Below are positions 48,392 to 58,272 of a DNA stretch of 64,000 bases, in pieces. How positions within the stretch are numbered: the stretch's first letter is position 1; every line of letters starts with the position of its first letter. The stretch is from Clavibacter michiganensis (GTDB lineage: Bacteria > Actinomycetota > Actinomycetes > Actinomycetales > Microbacteriaceae): positions 930,001-994,000 of the forward strand of contig MDHJ01000001.1 of assembly GCA_002150995.1 (NCBI GenBank). Reading direction: 5' to 3'. Under the pieces are notes generated by a model. That model searched no databases and was not told where the DNA came from. It worked only from the letters and a program-made list of their open reading frames with translations. Position numbers and translations under genes: made by a program.

Positions 48392-49486
48392 GTGACCATC
48401 ACCACCCGAAAGGCCGCCTTGGGCGGTCTCGCCGCCGTCGGCATCACCGCGCTCCTCGCGGGCTGCGGCGCCGCCCCGGAGTCCACGAGCGGGGGTGCGA
48501 GCGGGGAGACGGAGAGCGACCTCCTCACCTGCATGGTCTCCGACTCCGGCGGATTCGACGACAAGTCGTTCAACCAGCTCGGCTTCGAGGGCCTCAACAC
48601 GGCCGTCGACGACCTGGGCCTGCCGGCGCCGAAGCCGGTCGAGTCCGCCGCGGAGACCGACTTCGCGCCGAACCTCACCAACCTCGCCGACCAGGGCTGC
48701 GGCCTCATCGTCACGGTCGGCTTCCTGCTGGCCGACGCGACCAAGGAGGCGGCCGCGGCCAACTCCGACATCGAGTACGCGATCATCGACGACGCGTCCA
48801 TCGACGCGCCGAACGTGAAGCCCATCACCTTCAACACCAGCGAGGCCGCGTTCCTCGCGGGCTACGCGGCGGCGGCCTACTCGAAGACCGGCACCGTCGG
48901 CACCTTCGGCGGCCTGCAGATCCCGACCGTCACGATCTTCATGGACGGCTTCGTGGACGGCGTCGCCTACTTCAACGAGCAGAAGGGCGCGGACGTCAAG
49001 GCCATCGGCTGGGACGTCGCCAGCCAGAGCGGCTCGTTCACCGGCGAGTTCGTCGCGAACCAGACGGCCAAGACGGCCGCGCAGACGCTCATCGACCAGG
49101 GCGCGGACGTCATCATGCCCGTCGGCGGCCCGATCTTCCTGAGCGCCGGCGAGGCCATCCGCGACTCCAGCGACAAGCAGGTCGTCATGGTGGGCGTCGA
49201 CTCCGACGCGTACGAGACCGCGCCCGACCTCAAGGACCTCTTCCTCACGTCGGTGCTGAAGGGCATCGACGCGGGCGTCGAGGACGTCGTGAAGACCGCC
49301 GCCGACGGCGCGTTCGACGCGACGCCCTACGTCGGCACGCTCGAGAACGGCGGCGTGGACATCGCCCCGTTCCACGACTACGAGTCCGAGGTCCCCGCGG
49401 AGCTCTCCGGCGAGCTGGACGCCATCAAGGCCGGCATCGTCGACGGCTCCATCACCGTCGAGTCGCCGTCGTCGCTCACGGAGTAG
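48392..49486 (+). CDS. BMP-family nucleoside-binding lipoprotein (second copy)
   Basis: A 364-residue paralogue of the preceding gene, extensively similar along its length; lipobox ALLAGCGAAPES. The same landmarks recur (SDSGGFDDKSFNQLGFEG, DAPNVKPITFN, GTVGTFGGLQIPTVTIFMDG, GTLENGGVDIAPFHD). GTG 48392 has TGGAGG six bases upstream. The 150-base gap before it contains TAACAT at 48341-48346, a plausible -10. The two binding proteins probably share one permease but differ in ligand preference. Confidence 0.9.
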   Translation: MTITTRKAALGGLAAVGITALLAGCGAAPESTSGGASGETESDLLTCMVSDSGGFDDKSFNQLGFEGLNTAVDDLGLPAPKPVESAAETDFAPNLTNLADQGCGLIVTVGFLLADATKEAAAANSDIEYAIIDDASIDAPNVKPITFNTSEAAFLAGYAAAAYSKTGTVGTFGGLQIPTVTIFMDGFVDGVAYFNEQKGADVKAIGWDVASQSGSFTGEFVANQTAKTAAQTLIDQGADVIMPVGGPIFLSAGEAIRDSSDKQVVMVGVDSDAYETAPDLKDLFLTSVLKGIDAGVEDVVKTAADGAFDATPYVGTLENGGVDIAPFHDYESEVPAELSGELDAIKAGIVDGSITVESPSSLTE

Positions 49487-49586
49487 CGACGCCGCCGACG
49501 AAGTAGCATCGAACGCACCGCGGGGGATCGGCAGTCGCCGGTCCCCCCGCCGCGTGCTCACCCGTCCCACCGAACAGATTGATCCG

Positions 49587-51127
49587 ATGAAGCTCGAACT
49601 GCGGGGCATCACCAAGCGCTTCGGCGCGCTGGTGGCCAACGACCACATCGACCTCGTCGTCCACCCGGGCGAGATCCACTGCCTCCTGGGTGAGAACGGC
49701 GCGGGCAAGTCCACGCTGATGAACGTGCTCTACGGCCTGTACCAGGCCGAGGAGGGCGACATCCTCCTCGACGACAGGGTGGCGCGCTTCGCCGGGCCCG
49801 GCGACGCCATGGCCGCCGGCATCGGCATGGTGCACCAGCACTTCATGCTGATCCCCGTGTTCACGGTCGCGGAGAACGTCATGCTCGGGCACGAGGAGAC
49901 GAAGCTCGGCGGCCGGCTCGACCTGGCCGGAGCCCGCGCGAAGGTGCGCGAGATCTCGGCGCGGTTCGGCTTCGACGTCGACCCGGACGCGCTCGTCGCG
50001 GACCTGCCCGTCGGCGTCCAGCAGCGCGTGGAGATCATCAAGGCGCTGTCGCGCGACGCGGAGGTGCTCGTGTTCGACGAGCCCACGGCCGTGCTCACGC
50101 CGCAGGAGACCGACGAGCTCATGGTCATCATGAAGCAGCTCCGGGACGCCGGCACCGGCATCGTCTTCATCACGCACAAGCTGCGCGAGGTGCGCGAGGT
50201 CGCGGACCGCATCACCGTCATCCGGCTCGGGAAGGTGGTCGGCGAGGCCGAGCCCACCGCGAGCAACGCGGAGCTCGCGTCCCTCATGGTGGGCCGCAGC
50301 GTGTCGCTCACGGTCGCCAAGGAGCCCGCGACGCCCGGCGCCGCCGCCCTCGTCGTGCGCGACCTGACCGTCATCGACGCGTCCGGCCAGGTCGTCGTCG
50401 ACGGCGTGAGCTTCGAGGTGCACGCGGGGGAGATCCTCGCCATCGCGGGCGTGCAGGGCAACGGCCAGACCGAGCTGACCGAGGCGATCCTGGGGCTGCA
50501 GCCGCGCGTGTCCGGCACCATCGACCTCGACGGCACCCGGCTCACCGGCCGGTCCGTCCGCCGCGTGCTCGACGCCGGCGTGGGCTTCGTGCCCGAGGAC
50601 CGCAACGAGGACGGGCTCGTCGCCGAGTTCACCATCGCCGAGAACCTCATGCTCGACCGGTCCGACAGCCCGCCCTTCGTGGTCGCCGGATCCCTGAAGC
50701 TCGGGTACCTCGACGAGTTCGCGCGCGACCGCGTGCGCGAGTTCGACATCAGGACGCAGGGCATCGACACCCACGTCGGCCGCCTCTCCGGCGGCAACGC
50801 GCAGAAGGTGGTCCTCGCGCGCGAGCTCAGCCGCGACCTGCGCCTCTTCGTCGCCGCCCAGCCCACGCGCGGCTCGACGTCGGGTCGATCGAGTTCGTGC
50901 ACACCCGCGTCGTCGAGACGCGCGACCGCGGCCTGCCCGTCATCGTCGTCTCCACGGAGCTCGACGAGGTGGCCGCCCTCGCCGACCGCATCGCGGTGAT
51001 GTACCGCGGCGGCATCGTCGGGATCGTGCCCGGCGACACCCCGCGCGACGTGCTCGGCCTCATGATGGCCGGCGAGGTCCCGGCATCCGTCTCCACCACC
51101 ACGACCGCCGGAGGGCGCACCGCATGA
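49587..51127 (+). pseudogene. Nucleoside ABC importer ATPase with two ATP-binding domains (NupO/YufO type), frameshifted
   Basis: Domain 1 has Walker A LLGENGAGKSTLMNVLYG and Walker B VLVFDEPTAVLTP. Domain 2 starts at about residue 255 with the degenerate P-loop AGVQGNGQTELTEAI and signature RLSGGNAQKVVLAREL. The frame is lost near 50873. The last 80 codons (DVGSIEFVHTRVVETRDRG; STELDEVAALADRIAVMY) are in another frame. One C restored at GGC(C)TCG gives PTRGLDVGSIEF, the normal Walker B-distal text, and a product of about 510 residues. I chose ATG 49587 (MKLELRGITKRFG); ATG 49554 is in frame upstream. Confidence 0.85.
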
Positions 51128-52508
51128 CCGACGACACCCGACGTCCCGAGGGCCACGGCCCGGCGGACCCGTCCGCGGGGCAGCTGCCCGCCTCCGGTCG
51201 CGAGGCCGGAACGGTCGGCGACCCCACGCGCGCGGAGGCGCCGGCCGGCGTCCCCGCCGCGGCGACCGCCGCGCCCGCCGACGCGAGCCCGGGGAGGGCC
51301 CCGAGGGCTCGCGCGCGGGGCAGGTCCTCCGCGAGATCGCGAGCGGCAGCGCCCTGCTGTCCGTCCTGGCGGTGGTGCTCTCCCTCGTGGTGGGCGCGCT
51401 CCTCATCGCCGTCACCGACGAGGCGACGCAGGAGGCGGCCGGGTACTTCTTCAGCCGCCCGCTCGACACGCTCCGCGCCGGATGGGACGCCGCGTCCGGC
51501 GCCTACTCCGCCCTCTTCCAGGGCTCGGTGTACAACTTCCGCCGTCCCGGCTTCGCTAACGGCATCAAGCCGCTCACCGAGACGCTCACCTTCGCGACGC
51601 CGCTGATCGCGGCCGGCCTCGGGGTGGCGATCGCGTTCCGCGTCGGCCTGTTCAACATCGGCGCCCGCGGCCAGATGCTCATCGCCGCGGCGTGCGCCGG
51701 CTGGGTGGGCTTCAGCTTCGACCTGCCGCCCGTCGTCCACCTGGTGCTCGCGGTCGCCGCGGGCATCGCGGGCGGCGCGCTCTGGGGCGGGATCGTGGGG
51801 CTCCTGAAGGCCCGCACCGGCGCGCACGAGGTGATCGTCACGATCATGCTCAACTACGTCGCGTTCTACCTCATCTCCTACCTGCTCCGGACCCCGGGCC
51901 TCCTGCAGGCGCCCGGGTCCAACAACCCCAAGACGCCGGCGATGCTCGACACGGCCGTGTTCCCGCCGCTCCTCGGCGACCAGTACTCGCTGCACGCGGG
52001 CTTCCTCGTGGTCGTCGTCGCGACGGTCGTCATCTGGTACCTGCTCAACCGCTCGGGCCTCGGCTTCCGCTTCCGCGCGGTCGGCGAGAACCCGAGCGCG
52101 GCGCGGGTCGCCGGCATCGACGTCAAGAACTCCTACCTCTACGCCATGCTCATCTCGGGCGGGCTCGCGGGCCTCGCCGGGGCGAGCCAGGTGCTCGGAA
52201 CGGTGACCACGGGCTTCAGCTCGGGCATCGACGCGGGCATCGGCTTCGACGCCATCACCGTGGCGCTGCTCGGCCGCAGCCGGCCGTGGGGCGTGTTCGT
52301 CGCGGGGATCCTGTTCGGCGCCTTCAAGGCCGGCGGCTTCTCCATGCAGGCGGCCGAGGGCGTGCCCATCGACATCGTCGTGGTCGTCCAGTCGCTCATC
52401 GTCCTGTTCATCGCGGCGCCCCCGCTCGTGCGGGCGGTCTTCCGCCTCCCCGCGCCGGGCCAGGCCAGGCGCACCACCCGGACCCGGAAGGCGGCGACGG
52501 CATCGTGA
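51124..52508 (+). pseudogene. Nucleoside ABC importer permease 1 (NupP/YufP type), frameshifted in its N-terminus
   Basis: ATG 51124 overlaps the ATPase stop (ATGA) and opens a Pro/Ala/Gly-rich N-terminus. The frame changes near the GGGG at 51291-51294. The remaining 400 codons (REIASGSALLSVLAVVLSLV, then GLGVAIAFRVGLFNIGARGQM and GARTGAHEVIVTIMLNYVAF-like permease signatures, and AGIDVKNSYLYAMLISGG) are in another frame. About eight helices are visible. One added base restores a continuous product of about 460 residues. As annotated from the first internal ATG (51372) it would lose the first helix. Confidence 0.82.
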
Positions 52509-53809
52509 CCGCGACCACCCCCACCACGGCGTCGTCCCCGGCGCCCCACGACCCCGCGGCGACCGCGCTCGAGCGCACCGTCGCCACGAGCTGGAAGGCG
52601 CCCGTCGCCTTCGGGTTCTTCACCGCGGTCTCGCTCGTCCTGTTCGTGCTCCTCGGGCGCGAGGGCTCGAGCACGTTCGGGCTCTCGACCGGGACGGACC
52701 TCATCCAGCTGGCGCCCGTGGTGCTGCCGACCGCCGCCACCGGCGTGGTGGTCACCGTGCTGCTCGCGGCGCTCACCGCGGTGTCCGTGCTGCTCGTGCG
52801 CCGCTCCGCGCGGACGCCGCTGTGGTTCACGGCCGTCTTCGCGGTCCTCTTCCTCGTCGCGTTCCTCACCTGGGCGTCGGCGGGCCAGACGATCCCGGTG
52901 CCCGGCCTCCTCGTCGGCACCGTGAGCCTCTCGGTGCCGCTCATCTTCGGCGCCCTCGGCGGCGTCCTCTCGGAGCGCGTCGGCGTCGTCAACGTCGCCA
53001 TCGAGGGCCAGCTGCTGGCCGGCGCATTCGTGTCCGCCGTGGTCGCGTCGATCACGGGCCAGCCGCTGATCGGGCTCGCCGCCGCGATGGTGGCCGGCAT
53101 GCTCGTGTCGTTCGTGCTCGCCGCGTTCGCCATCAGGTACCTGGTCGACCAGGTCATCGTCGGCGTCGTGCTCAACGTGCTGGTCACGGGCCTGACGAGC
53201 TTCCTGTTCTCGCAGGTGCTCTCCGCGGACCCCGGCACGCTCAACTCGCCGCCGCGCTTCGACCGCATCGACATCCCGGTACTCGGCCAGATCCCCGTCA
53301 TCGGCCCGGTCCTGTTCCGGCAGACGATCATCGTCTACCTCATGTACGTGGCCGTGTTCCTCGTCTGGTTCTGCCTGTTCCACACGCGCTGGGGGCTCCG
53401 CCTCCGCGCGGTCGGCGAGCACCCGCAGGCCGCCGACACCGTGGGCATCAAGGTCGCCGCTACCCGGTTCTGGAACGTGTCCCTCGCGGGCGCGATCGCC
53501 GGGCTCGGCGGGGCCTTCTTCACCCTCGGCTCCGTCGGCGCGTTCAACAAGGAGATGACGGCGGGCGCCGGGTTCATCGCGCTGGCCGCGGTCATCTTCG
53601 GCCGGTGGGATCCGCTGCGGGCCACGCTCGCCGCGCTCCTGTTCGGCTTCGCGAGCAACCTGCAGAACGTCCTCGGCGTCATCGGGTCGCCCGTGCCGAG
53701 CGAGTTCATGCTGATGCTGCCGTACGTCGTGACCATCGCCGCGGTCGCCGGACTGGTGGGGCAGGTGCGCGGTCCCGCCGCGGCCGGCAAGCCCTACGTG
53801 AAGTCGTGA
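52505..53809 (+). CDS. Nucleoside ABC importer permease 2 (NupQ/YufQ type)
   Basis: A 434-residue membrane protein with about ten helices. The signature region is GALGGVLSERVGVVNVAIEGQLLAG, followed by DQVIVGVVLNVLVTGLTSFL, the EAA-like RAVGEHPQAADTVGIKV, and GAGFIALAAVIFGRWDP. GTG 52505 overlaps the stop of permease 1; its own stop overlaps cdd, tying uptake and catabolism in one transcript. Confidence 0.92.
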   Translation: MTATTPTTASSPAPHDPAATALERTVATSWKAPVAFGFFTAVSLVLFVLLGREGSSTFGLSTGTDLIQLAPVVLPTAATGVVVTVLLAALTAVSVLLVRRSARTPLWFTAVFAVLFLVAFLTWASAGQTIPVPGLLVGTVSLSVPLIFGALGGVLSERVGVVNVAIEGQLLAGAFVSAVVASITGQPLIGLAAAMVAGMLVSFVLAAFAIRYLVDQVIVGVVLNVLVTGLTSFLFSQVLSADPGTLNSPPRFDRIDIPVLGQIPVIGPVLFRQTIIVYLMYVAVFLVWFCLFHTRWGLRLRAVGEHPQAADTVGIKVAATRFWNVSLAGAIAGLGGAFFTLGSVGAFNKEMTAGAGFIALAAVIFGRWDPLRATLAALLFGFASNLQNVLGVIGSPVPSEFMLMLPYVVTIAAVAGLVGQVRGPAAAGKPYVKS

Positions 53810-54237
53810 GCGGCGTCGAGCCCGTGGAGTCGGGCGGCATCGACTGGGGCTCCCTCCGCGAGGCGGCCCATGACGCCATGCAGCGCGCGTACGTGCCGTA
53901 CTCCCGCTTCCCCGTGGGGGTCGCGGCCATCGCCACCGACGGCCGCGTCATCACCGGCTGCAACGTCGAGAACGCGTCCTACGGGCTCACCCTCTGCGCC
54001 GAGTGCGCCCTCGTCTCCGTCCTGCACCTCACGGGCGGCGGCCAGCTGGTCGCGTTCACGTGCGTGGACGGCGACGGCAACATCCTCATGCCGTGCGGGC
54101 GCTGCCGCCAGCTGCTGTTCGAGCACGCGGTGCCGGGCATGCTGCTGGAGACCGTCTCGGGCGTCCGCACCATCGACGAGGTCCTGCCCGACGCCTTCGG
54201 GCCGCGGACGCTGGACGCGTACGGGGACCGGGCATGA
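53806..54237 (+). CDS. cdd: Cytidine deaminase
   Basis: A 143-residue zinc deaminase turning cytidine and deoxycytidine into uridine and deoxyuridine. RAYVPYSRFPVGVAA binds substrate; CNVENASYGLTLCAECAL has the zinc Cys and catalytic Glu; PCGRCRQLLFE has the other two zinc cysteines. Tetrameric homologues have this length. GTG 53806 and the deoA start at 54234 are both in 4-base overlaps. Confidence 0.95.
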   Translation: MSGVEPVESGGIDWGSLREAAHDAMQRAYVPYSRFPVGVAAIATDGRVITGCNVENASYGLTLCAECALVSVLHLTGGGQLVAFTCVDGDGNILMPCGRCRQLLFEHAVPGMLLETVSGVRTIDEVLPDAFGPRTLDAYGDRA

Positions 54238-55532
54238 GCGCCGCGTTCGACGTCGTCGACCTCATCCGCGCCAAGCGCGACGGGGGCCGGCTCTCGACCG
54301 CCGAGATCGACTGGCTGGTCGCGGCGTACACCGACCGCTACGTGGCCGACGAGCAGATGGCCGCGCTCGCGATGGCGATCCTCCTGCGCGGCATGGACCG
54401 TACCGAGATCCGCGACCTCACCCTCGCCATGATCGCGAGCGGCGAGACCCTCGACTTCTCCGGGCTCGGCAAGCCCACGGTGGACAAGCACTCCACGGGC
54501 GGGGTGGGCGACAAGATCACGCTCCCGCTCATGCCGCTGGTCGCCTCCTACGGGGTCGCCGTCCCGCAGCTCTCCGGCCGGGGTCTCGGCCACACCGGCG
54601 GCACGCTCGACAAGCTCGAGTCGATCCCGGGCTGGCGCGCCGACCTCAGCACCGAGGAGATGGTGCAGCAGATGAAGGACCACGGCGGCGTGATCTGCGC
54701 CGCGGGCAGCGGTCTCGCACCCGCCGACAAGCGGCTCTACGCGCTCCGCGACACCACGGGAACGGTCGAGGCCATCCCCCTCATCGCGTCGAGCATCATG
54801 AGCAAGAAGATCGCCGAGGGCACGGGCGCCCTCGTGCTCGACGTGAAGTTCGGGTCCGGTGCCTTCATGACCGACATCGACCGGTCGCGCGAGCTGGCGC
54901 GCACCATGGTGGAGCTCGGCACGGACGCGGGCGTGCGGACCACCGCGCTCCTCACCGACATGGACGTGCCGCTCGGCCTCGCCATCGGCAACGCCAACGA
55001 GGTGCGCGAGTCCGTCGAGGTGCTCGCGGGCGGCGGCCCCGCCGACGTCGTGGAGCTGACGCTCGCGCTCGCGCGGGAGATGCTCGCGGCCGTCGGCATG
55101 CCCGACGCCGACGTGGAGGACGCCCTCCGCGACGGCCGCGCCATGGACTCCTGGCGCGCCACCGTGCGCGCGCAGGGCGGGGACCCGGACGCCGCGATGC
55201 CCGTGGCGCGCGAGTCCCACGTCGTCGTGGCCGAGCGCGACGGCGTGCTCGTCCAGCAGGACGCCCTGCCGTTCGGCATCGCGGCCTGGCGCCTGGGTGC
55301 GGGACGCGCCCGCCAGGGGGACGCCGTGCAGCACGCCGCGGGCGTCGACCTGCACGCGAAGCCGGGGGACACGGTCCGCCGCGGCGACCCGCTCTTCACG
55401 CTGTCGACGGACGAGCCGGAGCGCTTCGCCCGGGCTCTCGAGTCGCTGGAGGGCGCCTACCGCGTCGGCGACCCCGACGAGCACGTCGCGCGCGGTCCCC
55501 TCGTGCGCGAGCGCATCACCGCCGAGGGCTGA
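54234..55532 (+). CDS. deoA: Thymidine/pyrimidine-nucleoside phosphorylase
   Basis: A 432-residue phosphorylase releasing base and (deoxy)ribose-1-phosphate from pyrimidine nucleosides. The phosphate-binding motif VDKHSTGGVGDKITLPL is at about residues 82-98. SGRGLGHTGGTLDKLESIPG is the family signature, and DVKFGSGAFM is also present. The C-terminal domain (about 345-432) is of the biotinyl-like type. It follows cdd, so deaminated nucleosides go straight to cleavage. A stem-loop follows. Confidence 0.95.
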   Translation: MSAAFDVVDLIRAKRDGGRLSTAEIDWLVAAYTDRYVADEQMAALAMAILLRGMDRTEIRDLTLAMIASGETLDFSGLGKPTVDKHSTGGVGDKITLPLMPLVASYGVAVPQLSGRGLGHTGGTLDKLESIPGWRADLSTEEMVQQMKDHGGVICAAGSGLAPADKRLYALRDTTGTVEAIPLIASSIMSKKIAEGTGALVLDVKFGSGAFMTDIDRSRELARTMVELGTDAGVRTTALLTDMDVPLGLAIGNANEVRESVEVLAGGGPADVVELTLALAREMLAAVGMPDADVEDALRDGRAMDSWRATVRAQGGDPDAAMPVARESHVVVAERDGVLVQQDALPFGIAAWRLGAGRARQGDAVQHAAGVDLHAKPGDTVRRGDPLFTLSTDEPERFARALESLEGAYRVGDPDEHVARGPLVRERITAEG

Positions 55533-55537
55533 CCCCG

Positions 55538-55574
55538 CCCGTCCGACCGTCCCCGTGGAGGGCGGCCGGACGGG
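55538..55574. terminator. Hairpin between convergent deoA and nucleoside hydrolase genes
   Basis: CCCGTCCG pairs with CGGACGGG around a further GC-rich inner stem. It starts six bases after the deoA stop. Confidence 0.7.
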
Positions 55575-55603
55575 ACCCGCCTGGGCGGTCCGGGACGAGC
55601 GGG

Positions 55604-56539
55604 TCAGCCGATCCGCTCGAGGGCGTCGACGACCACGTCCCAGAAGCCCGCGTGGTCGAGCTCCACGGCCACCTGCGTCGTGCAGTCGGCGGGGGCGGGG
55701 CGGCGGAGGTCGGTCACCGTCATGCCGGTGGTGTGCGTGCCGGCCAGCTCCACCGTGACGGGCGCCCGACGGACGGACACCAGGCGCGGGTCGATCACGC
55801 GCGCCACCGCGCACGGGTCGTGCACGGGCGGGCTCGGGAAGTCCTGCCGGTCGTGGTACGCGCGTCCGTACGACTCCAGGGAGTCGACGACGAAGCGCGC
55901 CGCCGGGGTCCCGAGGGCGGCGATGCGTGCCATGACCTCCGGGGTCGCGGTGGCCTGGTAGGTGAGGTCGAGGCCGACCATGGTCACGGGCCAGGACTCG
56001 CCGACGACGATGTGCGCCGCCTCGGGGTCGACCGCGACGTTGAACTCGGCGACGGCGGTGCTGTTGCCCGCGTGGTAGCCGCCGCCCATGAGCACGACCT
56101 CCTTCACGCGATCCACGATGCGCGGCTCCCGGCGCACCGCCAGGGCGATGTTGGTGAGCGCCCCGAGCGGCACGAGGGTGATCTCGCCCGGGCCGTGCGC
56201 CATGACGGTCTCGATGATGAGGTCCACCGCGTGCCGCGGGTCGAGCGCCACGGTCGGCTCCGGCAGCTCGGGCCCGTCGAGGCCGGAGTCGCCGTGGATC
56301 TCGGGGGCGGTCATGACCGGGCGCACCAGGGGGCGCGCGCACCCGGCGGCGACGGGGACGCCGTGGATGCCGGCGACGGTCGCGACCGCGAGCGCGTTGC
56401 GCGTCACCTTGTCGAGGGTCTGGTTGCCGGCCACGGTGGTGATGCCGACGAGCTCCACCTCGGGGCTGCCGTGGGCGAGCATCAGGGCCAGGGCGTCGTC
56501 GTGCCCGGGGTCGCAGTCGATCAGGATCTTGGTGCGCAC
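55604..56539 (-). CDS. Inosine/uridine-preferring nucleoside hydrolase
   Basis: A 311-residue calcium-dependent hydrolase. The N-terminus has the signature ILIDCDPGHDDALALMLAH; further motifs are GITTVAGNQTLDKVTRNAL, NIALAVRREPRI, GGYHAGNSTAVAEFNVAVDPEA and the late VHDPCAVA. It splits nucleosides to base and ribose. GTG 56539 is chosen because GGAGGA lies just before it and the family begins here; the frame is open to 56602. It is transcribed away from the divergent add gene. Confidence 0.92.
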   Translation of the reverse strand: MRTKILIDCDPGHDDALALMLAHGSPEVELVGITTVAGNQTLDKVTRNALAVATVAGIHGVPVAAGCARPLVRPVMTAPEIHGDSGLDGPELPEPTVALDPRHAVDLIIETVMAHGPGEITLVPLGALTNIALAVRREPRIVDRVKEVVLMGGGYHAGNSTAVAEFNVAVDPEAAHIVVGESWPVTMVGLDLTYQATATPEVMARIAALGTPAARFVVDSLESYGRAYHDRQDFPSPPVHDPCAVARVIDPRLVSVRRAPVTVELAGTHTTGMTVTDLRRPAPADCTTQVAVELDHAGFWDVVVDALERIG

Positions 56540-56631
56540 GGGTCCTCCGGGTTCGATGGGGACCCGCCATCTGCGTCGCGCACCGATGATCAGTGCGCTC
56601 ACGAACTCGGCGCGGGCCCCGTCGAGGCTAG

Positions 56632-56637
56632 TAGATT
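56632..56637 (+). promoter_or_regulatory. -10 element implying a leaderless add transcript
   Basis: TAGATT, six bases, then ATG 56644; identical in hexamer and spacing to the element before the first BMP gene. Confidence 0.55.
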
Positions 56638-56643
56638 CGACCC

Positions 56644-57762
56644 ATGACGATCGCTCCCGAGGACTCCACGCTGCCCGGCGGAGGGTCGTACCGCGACCTC
56701 CCCAAGGTCTCCCTGCACGACCACCTCGACGGCGGGCTCCGCCCCGCGACCATCCTCGAGCTCGGCGCCGCCGCCGGCATCGAGCTGCCCGCCGAGGACG
56801 CGGACGCGCTCGGCGAGTGGTTCCGCACCAGCGCCGACTCGGGCTCGCTCGTCGACTACCTGAAGACCTTCGACGTCACCATCGCCGTGATGCAGACCGA
56901 GGAGCACCTCGCCCGCGTCGCCCGCGAGTTCGTCGAGGACCTCGCGGAGGACGGCGTGGTCTACGGCGAGGTCCGCTGGGCCCCGGAGCAGCACCTCACC
57001 GGCGGCCTGTCGCTCGACGGGGTCGTCGAGGCCGTGCAGGCGGGCATCGAGGAGGGCGTGCGCGGCGTCGAGGAGGCGGGCGGCTCCATCCGCGTCGGCC
57101 AGCTCGTCAGCGCCATGCGCCACCTCGACCGCGGCACCGAGATCGCCGAGCTCGCCGTCCGGCACCGCGACCGCGGCGTCATCGGCTTCGACATCGCCGG
57201 CCCCGAGGCGGGCTTCCCGCCGTCCCGCATGCAGGGCGCGTTCGACCTCCTCGCGCGCGAGTGGATGCCCCGCACGATCCACGCGGGCGAGGCCGACGGC
57301 CTCGAGTCCATCCGGGGCGCACTCCTCGACGGCCGCGCGCTGCGCCTCGGCCACGGGGTCCGCATCGCCGAGGACATCGAGATCGACAGCGAGGAGGGCG
57401 AGGACGTGTTCGTCACCCTCGGCACGCTCGCCCAGTGGGTCAAGGACCGCGGCATCCCGCTGGAGCTCAGCCCGTCGTCGAACCTGCAGACCGGCGCCAT
57501 CGCGGCGTGGGGCGACGCGATGCGCGACCACCCGTTCGACCTGCTCTACCAGCTGGGCTTCGCCGTCACGGTGAACACCGACAACCGCCTGATGAGCGGC
57601 ACGTCCCTCAGCCGGGAGCTCGCCCTGCTCACCGACGCCTTCGCCTACGACCTCGACGACCACGAGGCCTTCCAGCTGAACGCGGCCGCGGCGGCCTTCC
57701 TCCCGCTCGAGGAGCGCGAGGCGCTCGCCGACATCGTCTCCGACGGGTTCGCCCGCCTGTAG
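56644..57762 (+). CDS. add: Adenosine deaminase
   Basis: A 372-residue zinc enzyme converting adenosine to inosine. Zinc ligands and catalytic residues are in order: LHDHLDGGLRP at about 19-29, the Gly-rich DIAGPEAGFP, TIHAGEADG with His and catalytic Glu, LGHGVRIAED, and VTVNTDNRLMSGTSLS with the metal-binding Asp. Length and motifs match bacterial Add. Leaderless start. The PTS EIIA gene follows 60 bases after the stop. Confidence 0.95.
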   Translation: MTIAPEDSTLPGGGSYRDLPKVSLHDHLDGGLRPATILELGAAAGIELPAEDADALGEWFRTSADSGSLVDYLKTFDVTIAVMQTEEHLARVAREFVEDLAEDGVVYGEVRWAPEQHLTGGLSLDGVVEAVQAGIEEGVRGVEEAGGSIRVGQLVSAMRHLDRGTEIAELAVRHRDRGVIGFDIAGPEAGFPPSRMQGAFDLLAREWMPRTIHAGEADGLESIRGALLDGRALRLGHGVRIAEDIEIDSEEGEDVFVTLGTLAQWVKDRGIPLELSPSSNLQTGAIAAWGDAMRDHPFDLLYQLGFAVTVNTDNRLMSGTSLSRELALLTDAFAYDLDDHEAFQLNAAAAAFLPLEEREALADIVSDGFARL

Positions 57763-57813
57763 CCGCGCGGCCGCACGCCCCGCATCCCGTCCACCCGTCA
57801 GGCAGAGAGGCCG

Positions 57814-57822
57814 CCCCCCCCC
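57814..57822 (+). repeat. Nine-C homopolymer between ribosome-binding site and start codon
   Basis: AGAGAGG at 57804-57810, then CCG and nine C before GTG 57823. Changes in run length would change the spacing of the ribosome-binding site, or the run may be miscounted in this assembly. Confidence 0.6.
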
Positions 57823-58272
57823 GTGCTCCCACCGCTCCCGGACGACGCCGTCACCATCGGTGCCACGGCCGACGACTGGCGCGCCGCCGTGCGCCTCGCC
57901 GGCGACGCCCTGGTGCGCTCCGGCGCGGCCACGGCCGACTACGCCGACGCCATGATCCGGGTGATCGAGGAGTTCGGCGCCTACGTGGTCATCGCGCCCG
58001 GCCTCGCGCTCGCTCACGCGCGTCCCGGGCCGGAGACTCTGGAGGACGGCCTGGCGGTGGTCGTCCTGCGCGATCCCGTGCCCTTCGGCCACGCGCACAA
58101 CGACCCGGTCGACGTGATCGTCGGGCTGTCGGTCACCACGGTCGACCGGCACGTGTCGTCCGTCGCGGACCTCGCCAACATCTTCAACGACGCCACCGCC
58201 ATCCCGCGGCTGCGCGCCGCCACCACCACCGACGAGGTCCGGCGCATCATGGCCGGCGAGGAGAGCGCATGA
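57823..58272 (+). CDS. PTS EIIA component, fructose/mannitol/ascorbate (EIIA-2) family
   Basis: A 149-residue phosphocarrier. The phosphorylated residue should be His65 in ALAHARPGPETLEDG, and PFGHAHNDPVDVIVGL is a second family motif. It would receive phosphate from HPr and pass it to the EIIB encoded by the next gene (ATGA overlap). No EIIC gene is nearby. The pair sits between adenosine deaminase and a purine nucleoside phosphorylase region, suggesting a link to nucleoside or pentose use, or a regulatory phosphorelay. Confidence 0.87.
   Translation: MLPPLPDDAVTIGATADDWRAAVRLAGDALVRSGAATADYADAMIRVIEEFGAYVVIAPGLALAHARPGPETLEDGLAVVVLRDPVPFGHAHNDPVDVIVGLSVTTVDRHVSSVADLANIFNDATAIPRLRAATTTDEVRRIMAGEESA

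Noticed and set aside
46748..49714. Minus-strand open frame of nearly 1,000 codons opposite manC and the BMP genes
   Set aside because: Composition of an antisense shadow; both strands cannot be coding here and the plus-strand proteins have lipoboxes and family motifs.
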